Source: Varanus komodoensis (Eukaryota > Chordata > Lepidosauria > Squamata > Varanidae). Taken from it: 64,000 bases of DNA. Position 1 is the stretch's first letter. Every line of letters begins with the position of its first letter. The stretch lies in NCBI RefSeq assembly GCF_004798865.1, contig NW_025335587.1:7577773-7641772 (forward strand), in the 5' to 3' direction. The position numbers and the translations under genes are program-made. The notes beneath the pieces were generated by a model. It was not told where the DNA came from. It did not search any database and saw only the letters and a program-made list of their open reading frames with translations. This document shows, one piece after another, positions 35,386-47,339 of this stretch.

Positions 35386-35914
35386 ATGAAGCTGCAGCTG
35401 GTGCTGCCTGCTACAGCCCACCTTTTGTCTGGGTTGACTTGCAGAGTGTATCTCATACCTGTCTTAGCTGGTATATACTGCTGCCAATTAGCTTCTGATT
35501 CAAGGAGTTCTGCATTTATTTATTTAGAAAACATATACCACACCCATCCAAGGTATTTATATCATTCAGGATTGTTTCCAACAACAAGAAACCAAACAGT
35601 CCCATGCAGACATAATGCAGCTTACAAATGGTAGATTAAGCTCATTCTATAATGAGGTTTACCACATAAAATATCATCTGCCCACCAAGACAAACATTCC
35701 TTGACAGAACAGGAATATATTAAACAGTTGGCAAAACAACAGAGGACATCAAACTGATCTCCCAGAATAATAATAATTGGGCCATATTTTCCAAGAAAGG
35801 CTCTTCTGTCACCATTCATGCCAACTAGGAGAAGGACCTCCCTAGTAGATCTTAGGGAACAGGCAAGCAAACCTAGTAGTTCTTACCTTTAAAACTGTGT
35901 GTAGCCTGGATTAT

Positions 35915-36240
35915 GTGCACCAAAGGGCTACTTCTTCCCTTAAAATCTTTCCCACTGGTGAGAACCTCGGACCAGGTTATTGGTTTTTAGTATTTGTGCC
36001 TACGCTCTGGAACACCCTTCCAGGGAGAGCTGTCTAGCTACTTTGTTGTATTCTTGCTATGGTCTTATACAAACATGGGCCTTCTGCAGGTTGGTAGATC
36101 TGGATAACTATATCCTGCACTGACTTTATATTTCGGTAATTCTTATGCATTTTATTATTGATTATATGTTTGATCTTTGAGTATATTTCAAGCTGGAAAA
36201 TGCTTTTATAATTAAATATAAACATAATGGTATGATCATT
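35915..36240 (+). mobile_element. L2-type LINE, 3' end
   Basis: 'gctctggaacacccttccag' encodes the L2 end motif (LWNTLP), and the upstream text matches the preceding 'FS/LVxxxP' segment. An AT-rich 3' UTR runs to about 36230. The canonical tail hairpin is not recognisable. Confidence 0.5.
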
Positions 36241-37492
36241 GATGTGATACACCATTTTTGGCAACCTTGGAACTATAACTAACCCTCAACTTTCCTATCC
36301 TAATGTCTCATCAAAATACAGTGCAGGGAGCTCAGAGATGGACATAAATCTTGCCATAAAGAAGTACGGGGAGTACTTAGGGTGCCTGGAGAGAAAGAGT
36401 AGACATAGCTGGATGCTCCTAGATGAACAGGTAACAGGAGAGGCAAAATGCTGGGAACAGCTGCATTATTGCAGGTACTTTGGTTGCATTTTGTATGCTG
36501 TATATTTCTCACATGTGTATGCTGCTGTCTCTCAAGGGCCTTGATCATCTGATTAGCCCAGGATCCACCTGACAGGCTCATGCTCATTGGGGATTTGAAC
36601 CTTACCTGCTGCAGGTCTAACACAGCTTTACCCCATCTGGTGCCCTACGAATATACTAGATCACAACCCTCATTATCCACCAGCCAATACTTTCAGTTCC
36701 TCTACCATAATGGCTTGCTGGCCTAGCTTTAAAGGGGAATAGGAAGTCCAGAAGGAGCTGAGAAGATAGCCCAGCTCTCTCAACATTGAAAATGAGGAGC
36801 AAATGGAAAGAAGGAAGAAATGGGTGATGCTCACACCAACACTGGATACATGTCATGAGCTGTTGTATTTCTACCTCTTGACTAGACTCGGTAGAAAAGT
36901 AGATGGTCTTTATTTTCCAGGTGTCATCTTACTGGCTATATGCTGTGTGTGTGTGGGGCAAGGATAGAAGAAACTGCCCATGTAAAATAGAAGACCACCA
37001 AAGTAGATAAAGCATGAGTTAAAAGAAAACAAAAAGTCACGAATGTTGAAAGAGCAGTTAGTAATAATTATATCTATAGTTGATTGATAGTGAATAAATA
37101 TGCCATGGGCAATGAGCCTGCTTCTTGGAAAAAATGATTGGAACAGATGGTCAGTGCCATAAGGAGGTAGAAATCAAGAACTAGGATGACAGAACTTAAT
37201 CAAAGCAAGCAAAAGCAGGAGGGGGGAAGAGTCATGAGAATACAATATGATGCAATTTTGCTATTGTGTTATAAATAGAAGTGTGCTTTGGTTTTGACTA
37301 AATCCCAAAGCGAATTAGACCAATTCAGAAAGATTCAGAAGATGTCTAAATCAGTGGAGTCCTCTGATGCTGACTGATTCCATATCTGAACACACACCAT
37401 CCCCCATGGAAACTTTGTCATCTCTTTGGATTTAGAAGGGTCCAGGCAGTGGGTCTGCAAAACCTGATACTGTGGGTCTCCCCAGTTTCTCC
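36241..37492. other. Unassigned non-coding DNA
   Basis: The stretch 36560-36620 has a faint L2-endonuclease-like phrase (LMLIGDLNL on plus) but no flanking support. The ORF at 36300-36623 minus (107 aa) has no domain. Confidence 0.35.
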
Positions 37493-37540
37493 AAGGAAGG
37501 AAGGAAGGAAGGAAGGAAGGAAGGAAGGAAGGAAGGAAGG
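37493..37540. repeat. (AAGG)12 microsatellite
   Basis: Twelve uninterrupted tetranucleotide units, a purine strand likely to be length-polymorphic. Confidence 0.97.
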
Positions 37541-38001
37541 CGGGGTGACTGACAGCTCTTCTCTCTAATCCCAGTGGATGGTTTTATCAGGGTTTTCTTA
37601 TCCCAGGTTTGGAGCTGGGATGTTGATGCAATATGTTGCAGAACTGCTTATGTTCTCTGTTAGTTCTCCATGTAGGAGCAAGCATTTTTAAGGAGTGCTT
37701 GTGGAGTCCAAGGGACTAGAGTGGCTGTAGCACTGTGTGTCTGCTTGAAAAATGCTCAGATCTTTTTATTTCTATCATGATTTGTTCCATATCCATCATC
37801 CACCCTTTTCTTATGGTACTTTGGTGCCAGTTCTGCAGAAGGCAAAAAAACCTTAAGCTGCTTTTCATTCCTCAATACATCCTGGTCCCCACATGTGTCC
37901 TTCTGAAATTTGGAAGACTATCCCTTTAATTTTTAAAAAAACCTTTACAATTCTGTATGATTTATAACTTTCATTCTGTCGTTCATCATGAACTGCTGGA
38001 A

Positions 38002-38002
<1 letters not shown>

Positions 38003-38037
<35 letters not shown>

Positions 38038-38040
38038 ACA
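38003..38040. repeat. (CT)n-(CA)n compound microsatellite
   Basis: About 5 CT units run directly into about 14 CA units. Confidence 0.97.
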
Positions 38041-38436
38041 GATCAAATGGAGAATGTGCATTAAATCGCAGTGCATGCTCACTTAGTATGAAGATGAATG
38101 CGTACATAATAGCATAATAGCATGTTAGGGGAATTATGCACATTCTCCAATCAACATGCATACTCTCCAAGAGGCATTATAGAAATATACATGTTGACAG
38201 AATTCTGTCAGTTGACCAGTCGATATGCAAGTTCTTCAGGATGCATGGGAGAACGCACATAACTCAGCAGAATTTATTGGACCCCTTAGCTATTTCTTGT
38301 ATGGACACTGATTAAACTAAGCCCTGCATATCTTTAATACTCTAAGATGGCATGCGCTCATCCCATTATCTGGGCCACATGTCATGAGTGGATATATATT
38401 TCAATTCAGAATTAGTATTGCCAATATGAACCGTCT
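38041..38436. other. Unassigned non-coding DNA
   Basis: Two short near-repeats, 'gcacattctccaatcaac' and 'gcatactctccaagagg', lie at 38139-38177. Otherwise nothing is seen. Confidence 0.4.
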
Positions 38437-38520
38437 CCAACAGCAGAACCATGTGTTCAGGTTCAATACCAGCACCTCCAAGTAGGCTTGGAAAGAGCCC
38501 TGTGGGTAAGTATGGGTAAG
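38437..38520 (+). mobile_element. tRNA-derived SINE, family B, fragment
   Basis: 'caggttcaataccagcacct' is a B box in tRNA-like context (GGTTCAATnCC), followed by 'ccaagtaggcttggaaagag', the family phrase also seen on the complement near 48285. The head is decayed. Confidence 0.55.
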
Positions 38521-38689
38521 ATATGTGCCTCAGGGCCTCTGTTCATGGGATGCTCGGGATGCATCCATTTCAAAGGGGCAGTGTGACTTCTCTGCAAATG
38601 CTGGAGGTGCCTGGGGTGATAAGCCCCAGGGGGTTCCCTGCGGTCTTTAGGGGCTGCAGTCTCAAGTGGTTCACCTGAGCGATCTTCCT

Positions 38690-38870
38690 GGTCTGAGTAG
38701 GGGGTCAGGTATGATTGTTATTTGCTGATGTAGATTTTGCTCTGATTTTATTTTGCTGCTGCTTTTATTTTGTTTGGGATGTCACATTGGTATTTGTTCT
38801 CTTTCTCTTTCTTTCATTGTAAACCACCTAGAGAACCTTGGTTATTAGACAGTATATAAACACTGTTTCA
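38690..38870 (+). mobile_element. L2-type LINE, 3' UTR and tail
   Basis: T-rich 3' UTR text is followed by 'attgtaaaccacctagagaa' and 'agacagtatataaacactg'. This fits the L2 3'-end layout. Confidence 0.6.
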
Positions 38871-40219
38871 GCTCAAAATGCCTCTCTAACAGAAATTGTG
38901 TGGTTTCTTGGATGAGATAAACTGGTGTCAAAGTACTCAGAAGTTCCTTTCTCCTTACTTCCATGCCAAGGATTTAACTACTCTCCAAGCTGAAGAAGGG
39001 ATTTTTGCATGGGTGTCAGACTGGGGGCCATCACCTCTCACTTTCTTCTTTATTGCTATCATCCAATCATGTGCAGCATAATTTGTTTGAACTCCCTAAC
39101 TTTATTTTGCCCTACAGTGCCTTGGTAAGGCAGCTGTTCTGTGTTTCAATCTGTGAAATTCTAGGAAGGTATTAGTGCATCTTGCTTGTTTGGAACAATC
39201 AAATGTTCAAGGATGACATTATTTCATGCCTGTCAGTGAAGGCATAATATTTTCCTCTGTTCTGCCCTGTAGCATACTTCTCCTCAAATTTCTAAGGTTG
39301 CAGCAGCCCTATGCATTTACTCAGAAAGAAACCTCATCGAGACTAGTAGAACTTCCTTCTGAGTAAATCTGCATAGAATCAGAGGGTATGTTTTACATAG
39401 ATCCTCTCTTTGCCACACTTTGCACTAAACTATGAAAATATCAAGTGCCTGCTGACTAGAAGGCTGCTATTCCACACACGCTCCCCCAGCAAAAAAACCT
39501 AAAAGGTGCCAAACCAGCTTATATGTATGCTGGTGGTTAGGAGAATGTTATGTATCACTGCTTTTCATGTGCATGTAATCAATCCCAGTGACTAGGGATG
39601 TGTTTTGGTTTATGCAGCCAAGGTTGGCAAGCAGCTTTCCTTTTCTTTTCAGTCCAGTTGGATTTTGGACGCCCTTGGACTCTGGTTTGATTCATTTGGC
39701 CTGCTGCATGCCTTTTCCCTTGCTTGCATAGGAACAATGTGTGTGGAACAAGGTTTGAATAGGAAGCAGGCATGCATGGCCTGTACAAATATGTTATGCA
39801 CCTCCAAACATCACAACAATGGCCCTCGCTACTGCCCCCTTAAGAAATGCTAACTTGCTTCTGTTTTTGTGATGTCTGAAATCCTGTGATGAAACAGGGC
39901 TCCTACTTTAGTGTATGATCATAAATCATTTTGGAACAAATTTCCAGAGTGTGTCCCCGCTGATCATGAATCAGGTTCTCCGAGATAGTGTTAAAAGACA
40001 AAAAGGACCACCATGGTTCTGTAATTGCTAAGCAGACTGTTTACACCCATATGAACTAGTGCATCCATTAAGATTTGGATTGGAAGCCATGCTCCAGCTG
40101 TCACCAGCTGCAAGTTGCGGTGGCAGTTTTGGTGGTAGTACCTTGGTCAAATGCTCTCCCACAGGATTTCTTGGCTGACTATTGGCTGATACATTAAGAT
40201 TGTTGATGGTCTTAAACAG
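38871..40219. other. Unassigned non-coding DNA
   Basis: Apart from the short dispersed repeat at 39295 nothing is recognised. The ORF at 39605-39853 (82 aa) has no domain. Confidence 0.4.
39295..39386. repeat. Short dispersed repeat ('tttactcagaagtaa' family)
   Basis: 'tgcagcagccctatgcattt' then 'actcagaaagaaacc' at the left and 'cttctgagtaaatctgcata' at the right. The two ends are inverted, which supports a MITE. Confidence 0.6.
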
Positions 40220-40858
40220 CTGTTGTTATGCACTGTCAAGTCTTCCCTGACTTACAGCACCCAATGAATAAAAGCCCTCCAGAACGTCCTATCCATGACA
40301 TCCCTGCTGAGCTGTTCTAAATTCAGGGCTGTGGCTTCCTTGATGGAGTCACTCAATCTCTGATTTGATCTTTCTTTTCTCCTTGTACTTTCCCTAGCAT
40401 GATTGTCTTCTCCAGGGAGTCTTGCCTTCTCATGATGTGTCTGAAGTATCAGAGCCTCACTTTCGTCATTTTTGCTTCTAGGGAAAACTGTGGCTTGCTT
40501 TGATCTAGGACCCACTTGTTTGTCCTTCTGCCAGTCCAGGGTATTCGCAAAGCTCTCCTCCAGAAGCATGTTTCACATGCACCAATTCTTGCCCTGTCAG
40601 TCTTCTTCATCACCAAGCTTCCACACTCATACATAGTGATTGGGACTATGATCCCATGAATGGTCTTGGCCTTCGTCTCCAGCAGGACATCCTTACTTTC
40701 GATGATCTTTTCTAGTTCCTTCATTGTTTCCCTTCCAAGTCTCAGTTGTATTCAGATTTCTTGGCTGCAGCTGTCTTTGAATTGCTGACTGAGGCAAGGT
40801 ATGTAAAATGTTTCACAATTTTGATTTCTTCATTGTTGACAGTAAAGTTCTAAAACAG
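40220..40858 (-). mobile_element. RTE-clade LINE, C-terminal ORF2 and 3' end (old)
   Basis: The minus strand encodes the region after the RT core: 'KTIHGIIVPITMYECGSLVM' corresponds to RTE/Bov-B KAMVFPVVMYGCESWT, then CFWRRALRIPWTGRRTNKWVL (consensus CWRRLLRIPWTARRSNQSVL), then a frameshifted YFxHIMRRQDSLEKTIMLGK. The 3' end, near 40225, reads 'gaagacttgacagtgcataa' then 'caaca' on the complement, like RTE tails. It is more decayed than the Bov-B copy at 62.3 kb and from a different subfamily or age. Confidence 0.8.
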
Positions 40859-41076
40859 CATGAGACATGTAAGTGCTCATCATGATAATCTGTATATCCA
40901 TACCTGCACGGATAGTACAACTTTTGAGACAGCTGCATTGATTCATATCAACAAACCAATTCCAGGAGATTTCATCTGCAGCAAGTATGCCTTTTGTAAA
41001 GCTAATGAATCATACTGGTTCATTCAATTCAAAGCCGCTCCAAAATACTTCAAATTACAACAAAGAACAATATACT

Positions 41077-41099
41077 GGGTGGGTGGGTGGGTGGGTGGG
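41077..41099 (+). repeat. (GGGT)n tract, six-run G-quadruplex motif
   Basis: Six GGG runs are separated by single T loops. Single-nucleotide loops give the most stable parallel quadruplexes known. As a repeat it is simply (GGGT)n, and no gene promoter is recognisable nearby. Confidence 0.93.
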
Positions 41100-42558
41100 A
41101 AAATACATGTCTCCCAACTACTTTGTGAATTGTAGCTGAGCTCCAAGGGAAAAGGAATTCCGAAGGGTGTGGCAGGTACCAGGATTGCTGCTGCTGCTGC
41201 TCTCCTGTGAGCCACAAGACCAGTCATTTTAAAATGTTCCAATCTGTAACAACCAATTGAGAGACTTTAGTGTAATGGCAACTACTTCATTTGTTTGTAT
41301 GTCTGTTTGTTCGTTTTGGGTGAAGCAGCTGCAAAATTGAGACTGTCAGAATTTGAACTGTAAGTTTAGAGCTGAGAAGTTCTGTAAGTTCATTTCAGAA
41401 CTTCAAGTAGTAACCACACCAGTTTAGTATTGTCAATTCCTCTTTGTTGAACAATACAGTCCAGCTATTCAAAGGTTATATTTATAGGTTATATTGGCTG
41501 ACCTACTAAGATTGTTTGGGTATCAATCAGTGCAAGCATTGGGGTCAGATAAATTTCTAAATACATCCCCATCTTTATGAGTTACAGTGATCCATTTTCA
41601 AGTTATTGAAGCAGTATTGTATTAATATTTTTGCATTTACAAAAAATCTAGGAACCAACTGGGAACCAGACCTAATTCCATTAGATACAAAAGCTTAAAT
41701 TATTGCATTGTAGTAGGCTGCTTGAATGAAACACCATCCAAGTTTGTATTATGATATTGGCTCAAAGGAGAACGTAGTCCAGAACTATTATGCATACACG
41801 TGCATTCCCCAAGACACGTGCCGCCCAAACTGGCATGAAACATGCCTCAGTTCCTGCTCCGATGGTTGGCTCTGCTCCCTGTTGTGGTCACACCAAACAG
41901 AGCACAGTGTGTTCTGAAACACAGATTTTGCTGCTGAAGCCTTGGGTGTAGGCATGTTTTTAGTTTCATACGGAGCACTGCTGTCATGTCAGCCCAGGGG
42001 AATGAGAGACACAAAATGGTCAAGATTATGTTTTTCTTCCCTCTTCTAAGTTGGCAAATAGATTCACAGACTCAAGATCAGGCCTGTGTTCCTTGTGGTA
42101 TTTTGCTTCATGTCTCTGTGTGCATGCATGGGAGAGAATCTTTTCACTTTTTTCTTGTCCCAAAATCTTTCCCTCATTGTCCTTAATACACTGCATAGGT
42201 GCTGAGCCAGTTTCTGAGGTGAACAAATGAGGCTTCGCCCCATTTCATCTAGTCCCCAGTGTAACCTAGGCAGTCCACACAGAAGCCCAGGTTCACCTCA
42301 GCCTGACTGGCCAGTTTTCTCCCAGGATTTTTCTGAGTGGAGGTTGCATGAGGAGTACCTGCACTGTGTGCCTACTGGGCTTTGTTTGGTTAGTGTATGA
42401 ACCAAGCTAAATAGACCTCTCTGTCTCATAAACCTGCATTTTTTAAAGACATTCAAAACTGTGCCCTTTGATTTCATAGTTCCCAATGTGCTTCAGACTG
42501 ATATTTTAAAATAATAAATAAATAGTGGCATACAATTAAAACAACAGAACCACAAAGC

Positions 42559-42593
<35 letters not shown>
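42559..42593. repeat. (TCA)n microsatellite
   Basis: About 11 uninterrupted trinucleotide units. Confidence 0.96.
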
Positions 42594-42644
42594 GACATAT
42601 ATTATTAAAATGGACCCAAGAAACATTTGCAAAGGCTTTCAAAC

Positions 42645-42775
42645 AGCCATCCCCTACCTGGAGCACTCCAGAGGTCTTGGACTGCAATTCCTAAAATGCC
42701 TAACCAATAGTCATTCTGGCTGAAGCTGATGGTAATTGAAGTCCAAACTATCTGTAGAGTGCCAGGTCAGGCAAA
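42645..42775. mobile_element. Palindromic MITE, family P
   Basis: The left arm 'agccatcccctacctggagc' then 'ggactgcaattcc' and the right arm 'ggtaattgaagtccaaac' then 'agtgccaggtcaggca' are inverted relatives. It is moderately decayed. Confidence 0.65.
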
Positions 42776-44638
42776 GTTGCCTTAGAAAATAAGCAAGTTG
42801 TTCTTTTGGCTGAAATGACAGGTGTCTCTGTGACAGCAAGTTTCCCTTTGAAGAACACTCTACAAATGGGATGACAAAACTGAGGAGGACTTTTGTCCCC
42901 CAGTGTCACTTGTGTAGTTTCTGAAGGTTGTGGTACCCAGAAAATGGCTTCAACTGGCCTTATGGTTGAACATTCATTTGGGAATAGGCCGCCCCCCCCC
43001 CCACACAAACCTATTTGGAACTGTACAGAATGGAAAACGGAAGCATTCGCAGTGAATTCTTCTGTTTGCAAGTGCACAGGCAGTCTTTGGTCACTACCAG
43101 CCTTTGTGTTCTTGAGAGAGTCTTCTTCTGTGCCTCGGGCAGCACTGCAAAGCTCAGCCTTGGCAGAGGTGATGAGTGGCCCCATTTCCCAGTGCACAAG
43201 CCAAATATCAGTCCTGGAAGCAGAACGTTTACATCTTAGATCTTCAGTGGTTAGAAAAGCCCTGATTTGTCCCAAGAGGAAATTATTTTACTGTTCTAAC
43301 CTGTCTGAGTTCCATTAATACCTGTCTGTATTGGGTGGAGAAGCCAAGGCAAGTAAGAACCATGAACAGCATAAAAAATGAGAAGTTGCCCATAAAAAGT
43401 GGCTGAACTATTTGGAGTATTTCTCACAGATCAAAATTGCAAAGATTATCTGCCTTCCAAATGCAAAAGGTCAATGGGGTGGGTGCAGAGTTGCAGGGAT
43501 CAACTGCAGTGGCAGAAGTGGAAATTCCTACCTCACCCCCACCCTTGTCAGTTCCTCCATCCACCTGCAGACTGGGAGAAGTCTGCGGTGTGCGGGTGCA
43601 GGGTCCTCTCGCAAGTGGAGCCCTTCTCCTTGTGCAACACACAACCTGGATCCAACCCTAAATATTTGTCTTATGCAGGACCACATCCATCCGAATTTCT
43701 AAGGGAGGGAAACCAAGAATAGGTTAAAGAAGAAATGAATGAAGAGCTTAAAATAAACCCTTTGGAAGGAGAATCTTGGTAAACAATCGAGAAGTGCTGT
43801 GCTGAATGGAAAATTCACAATGAGCTCACTCCACCAGGAGGGACAGCTTTCTGAGCAGACTTTTCTGGGGTGTGGAAGGAGACTGCTGACAGCACCAGGG
43901 CTCAACTGGTGAAAGAGGGTGGGGAGAGAAAGGAATGACCACACCTCTAGGGAAAACCAACGAAGAGAAGAAAGGCATTACAGAAGTGTTTGAAATCTGG
44001 GCTGCTTTTATTATTTACAGTTCGAGAGAGAGACTGAGAGAGAGAGGTGCTACAGCAATGTTAAGGACTGAATAATCTCTTTATTACACCATTTTTTTTC
44101 TCATGTGCATTTAGTAGGAGCACAGAAAACCTGTGGCAGGTCCTAGATTGGAATAGAAACTTGTTCTGTAGAAATCCAAAGGAAATGGTTATTTGGCACC
44201 CTTTGGCCACAGAATCAGTTATTATACAAATCACTGATTTGGGATAAGAGGATGCATCCTGAGATTGGTCTCATCCGGGCACTGAAACCCTGGAAAATTC
44301 AAAGCAGCCACAGCATGCCTCCTCAGACACGGAGCACCAATAGGCCATAGAACAGAATTACACATTTTCTTTGCATCTTTTGAGTTCTTTGAATCTTTTG
44401 CATTAAAAGGGTGCTTATAAGGTAATGGATAAAGACCTATGCATATAAACATATCTAAAAGCCACAGTTTGGAAACACCTTTTTTAGGACTAATCTGCAG
44501 ATGTCTGCAAGATGTTGAGTAGCCTGCAATACTCTTCATGAGGTTTGATGGAACTAAAAGCAGGGCATGGGAGGAGAAACAGAAAAGTCTGCAGTTTTGA
44601 TAGACCTGTTCTGAAAATGGAGACTCCAGGTTGAATAA

Positions 44639-44639
<1 letters not shown>
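42776..44639. other. Unassigned DNA with long chance-like ORFs
   Basis: A 175-aa minus-strand ORF (42748-43275) and a 141-aa plus-strand ORF (42893-43318) overlap. Neither has a domain or composition I recognise. A C11 run lies at 42992-43002 and GA-rich tracts at 44023-44047. Confidence 0.4.

Positions 44640-44671
<32 letters not shown>
44640..44671. repeat. (TG)n microsatellite
   Basis: About 16 uninterrupted TG units. Translated in the antisense frame it gives the His-Thr run of a spurious 166-aa ORF. Confidence 0.97.
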
Positions 44672-44673
<2 letters not shown>

Positions 44674-45500
44674 CAATTAAAAGTGGGAAATAAAGGAAGG
44701 GTGCCTGTTTATCTTGTTGCAATATTCCCATCGTTTAAAAATAGTTTGTATGTTTGTTTGCAATCGTTTTTGCAAAGATATTGTACATATTTCTGTAGAG
44801 GACTACAGTTAGGCACCCTCATCTGACTGGTAAAATGTCCTGTTTTGTTATCTAACTCACTCTCATAATATTTAGCATGCAACAGACCCTGATATAAGAC
44901 AACACACTTTCCCACTCTCCTTCCATCTGCCTTCTTTATTATATAGATGATTGGGGCTATAGTCAGCAAAAGAGTCTAAACATGCCATCTCTGTTTACAA
45001 TCTAAATCATACTGAAAAACTTGGTTGGGGGACAGGGGACATTGCCCTAGTTCTGTTGAAAGGATGAAAAAATCAAACTGACCTTTTTATATTTTGCCCT
45101 TAAATCTTTCTGGTACTCTAACCTAGCGAGATTCCCGACATTTAAAATGTGTTTACCAATGTAGCGAGACAATGGGTGGTGGGTGGGTGTGTTGGCTTTG
45201 CTCTTCCCAGACCTAGCAATTAGCAACCTAGCCCTCTTGCAAACATTTTTGCTTTGCTGCAACATACGTTTCAAACTTTAAACACACTTGGGTGGATACT
45301 GGGGGAAAATGCCCCAAAGTATTGTATGAACAAAAGGTTTGGATAAAAACTTATAACAGTGTTTTCAAATCACTTCATTTCATTTTCACTCCTCAAGAAC
45401 AAGTCATCCTTTTCATTTACAATCACAGAAGTTAAAAATGAGCATCTCTGAATATAAGCAGAATAGCAGTCTTTGCTTATACTTTCAGCTTTCATGTTTT
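44672..45500. other. Unassigned non-coding DNA
   Basis: Nothing is seen beyond a G/T-rich patch at 45173-45192. Confidence 0.4.
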
Positions 45501-45501
45501 A

Positions 45502-45590
45502 CAGCAGCCTTCCCTAATCTGAAGTCCACCAGATGTGTTAGACTACAATGCACATCAACCCCAGCCTCCTTGGCTGCTGGCATCCTTTGT
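45502..45590 (+). mobile_element. Palindromic MITE, family P, left half
   Basis: 'agcagccttccctaatctg' then 'ccaccagatgtgttagacta' and 'caatgcacatcaacccc' match the left arm. The right arm is missing. Confidence 0.55.
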
Positions 45591-46719
45591 AGATAAGGCT
45601 GCTTTCCAGGAAATCTGGGTCTTTGGAAGCCCATTTCTGTGCTTCCCTGCCTTCCCAGTCTTACCTATTTATCTGTCTGTACCACAACTGCTACTGCAAT
45701 TCTATTTTTCCCATCAAGCAAAACAGTTTGCCTGGTAAAGAGCATTGCTTAGTGATGCTATATACCTGTATGGCAATGGAGATTTTAAAGTTGTTGAGTG
45801 TGTATTTCAGCCTTTGAAAACTATGCCTTGTTTTCTTTATCCGTGATGGGCCCTATGCACAGAAACAAACCTTGTTCTAATGGAAGGCAAGGTATCAGGT
45901 TTCCACGGCAATCATTAGAGTGCACAGGCACCAGCTTACTGGGGCTATGCTGCTGTATTCTGTTCTTTAACAGATGACATGGCCTTTTATTTAATGAATG
46001 AACCCAGGAAAACCCAGCTTTAGAACCTACAGCAGCAGTGGAGGCCACCAAAGGAATTATGGATTGCCAAATGACTCTACCTTCTAGACTTATTGGCCAT
46101 GCAGGAATAAACTTTTTGACAAACAGTGTAACTTCTTGTTAGGTTTAAATCTGCTGCCTTGGAGGAATTCTCATGGGGGGAATGGTTGGGGTGGCCTTAT
46201 CTATTGCAGATTTCCCAGATGATGGATTGGAAAGCTAATAGCCCAGTGTGCAAAAAGTGCTCTGAAGTTCAAAAATTCAAACCAGATGTGCAGGAAAAGA
46301 GAGAGAGAGATTGAGAGAGAGAGAGAGAAGCATATGCTACAAAGTGTTGTGAAACAGCCTGAGGGAGGCAAATAAGCAAAAACAGCCTTGCTGCTTAGCA
46401 ACATGCACAACAAAGCAAGCAGCAGCTTGGCTGGCATCTGACAGGGCAGGTTTCACTCCCTGCCGTGGAAAAAGGAAGTTGGTAATAGGTTTTTAGATGG
46501 CCAAAGAGCCACTTTCTTTCCATCATTCAAGTTATCTGTGGCAAATACTTAATTCAATACTTAAGGCCTGGTCTCATATTGCAGACGGGCTTCTAATGAA
46601 GGATGTCCTCCATCCTGGCAAGTGTGTGTGTGTGGAGGGGTGCTTTTTGCTCAGTCCCCCTCAAAAACTCCTATCAAGGGGTGAGAATCCACCCCATATC
46701 CTATGAGCTGTCCCTGTAG
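45591..46719. other. Unassigned non-coding DNA
   Basis: It contains a (GA)n tract at 46298-46330. No gene or dispersed repeat was recognised. Confidence 0.4.
46298..46330. repeat. (GA)n imperfect microsatellite
   Basis: GA units are interrupted once by 'ttga'. Confidence 0.93.
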
Positions 46720-46840
46720 ATCTGAGATGGAAAACCTGTGGCCCTCTGGACATTGCTGACCCCCAACATCCAGCAGCCTCAGCCATCATGGGCAACTTTA
46801 AGGATGATGGGAGTTGTAGTCCAATAACAGCTGGGGAGTG
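46720..46840. mobile_element. Palindromic MITE, family P
   Basis: The left arm 'aaaacctgtggccctctgga' and the right arm 'gatgggagttgtagtccaat' then 'aacagctggggag' fit the family. The right arm is the better preserved one. Confidence 0.6.
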
Positions 46841-46995
46841 AAAACTCAGCATACCTGCTGTAGTGTTCTAAACCATTTTTCTGCCAAGCAAAGAATTGTA
46901 CAGAATTAGAGAGATACAAACAGACCTTCCTGCAGAAGATCTGTGCAAAAGTCTTGTGCTGTCCTTCTTCCTGGCTGTACTCAGACGTAATGTGG

Positions 46996-47262
46996 GGTAA
47001 GAACATAAGAGCCATGCTGGATCAGGCCAAGGTTCCCTTTAGTCAAGAATTCAGTGCACACATTGGCAAGTCAGCTACCAATGGGATCCCACAAGCAAGA
47101 CATGAATGTAACAGCAGCCTGTCACCCACGATCTTCAACATACTGCCTCTACTCTGGAGTTAACGTACAGCCATCAGGACTAGTAGCCATGTTTATCCTT
47201 CTCCTCCATGAATTTGCTCAGTCCCACTTCAAGGCCAATGAGAGTGTGTAATGTGCAGTGGG
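46996..47262 (-). mobile_element. CR1-type LINE 3' region, antisense
   Basis: The plus strand reads 'aagaacataagagccatgct' then 'ggatcaggccaaggttccct', the reverse complement of a CR1-group 3' terminus ('tctgatccagcatggctctt' then 'atgttctt'). The inner text 'actagtagccatgtttatcc' then 'tcctccatgaatttgctcag' also fits that family. The reading frame is not reliably visible. Confidence 0.6.
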
Positions 47263-47339
47263 TATGACATTTGCACAATGCTTCTGCACATGAGCAATGA
47301 CAACTGTGTGGGCATGGGGCGGGGGTGTCAGAAAGACCC

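Larger units (their letters stand above)
40859..42640. other. Unassigned non-coding DNA
   Basis: It holds a strong G-quadruplex motif at 41077, a (GCT)n patch at 41189-41203 and a (TCA)n microsatellite. No gene is seen. Confidence 0.4.

Noticed and set aside
36560-36620. L2 endonuclease fragment (LMLIGDLNL)
   Set aside because: One short match only, with no neighbouring L2 motif on either side.
42559-42593. Possible CRISPR-like or regulated repeat array
   Set aside because: It is a plain (TCA)n microsatellite with no spacers.
44231-44731. 166-aa minus-strand ORF
   Set aside because: It runs through the (TG)n microsatellite (His-Thr run) and has no domain.
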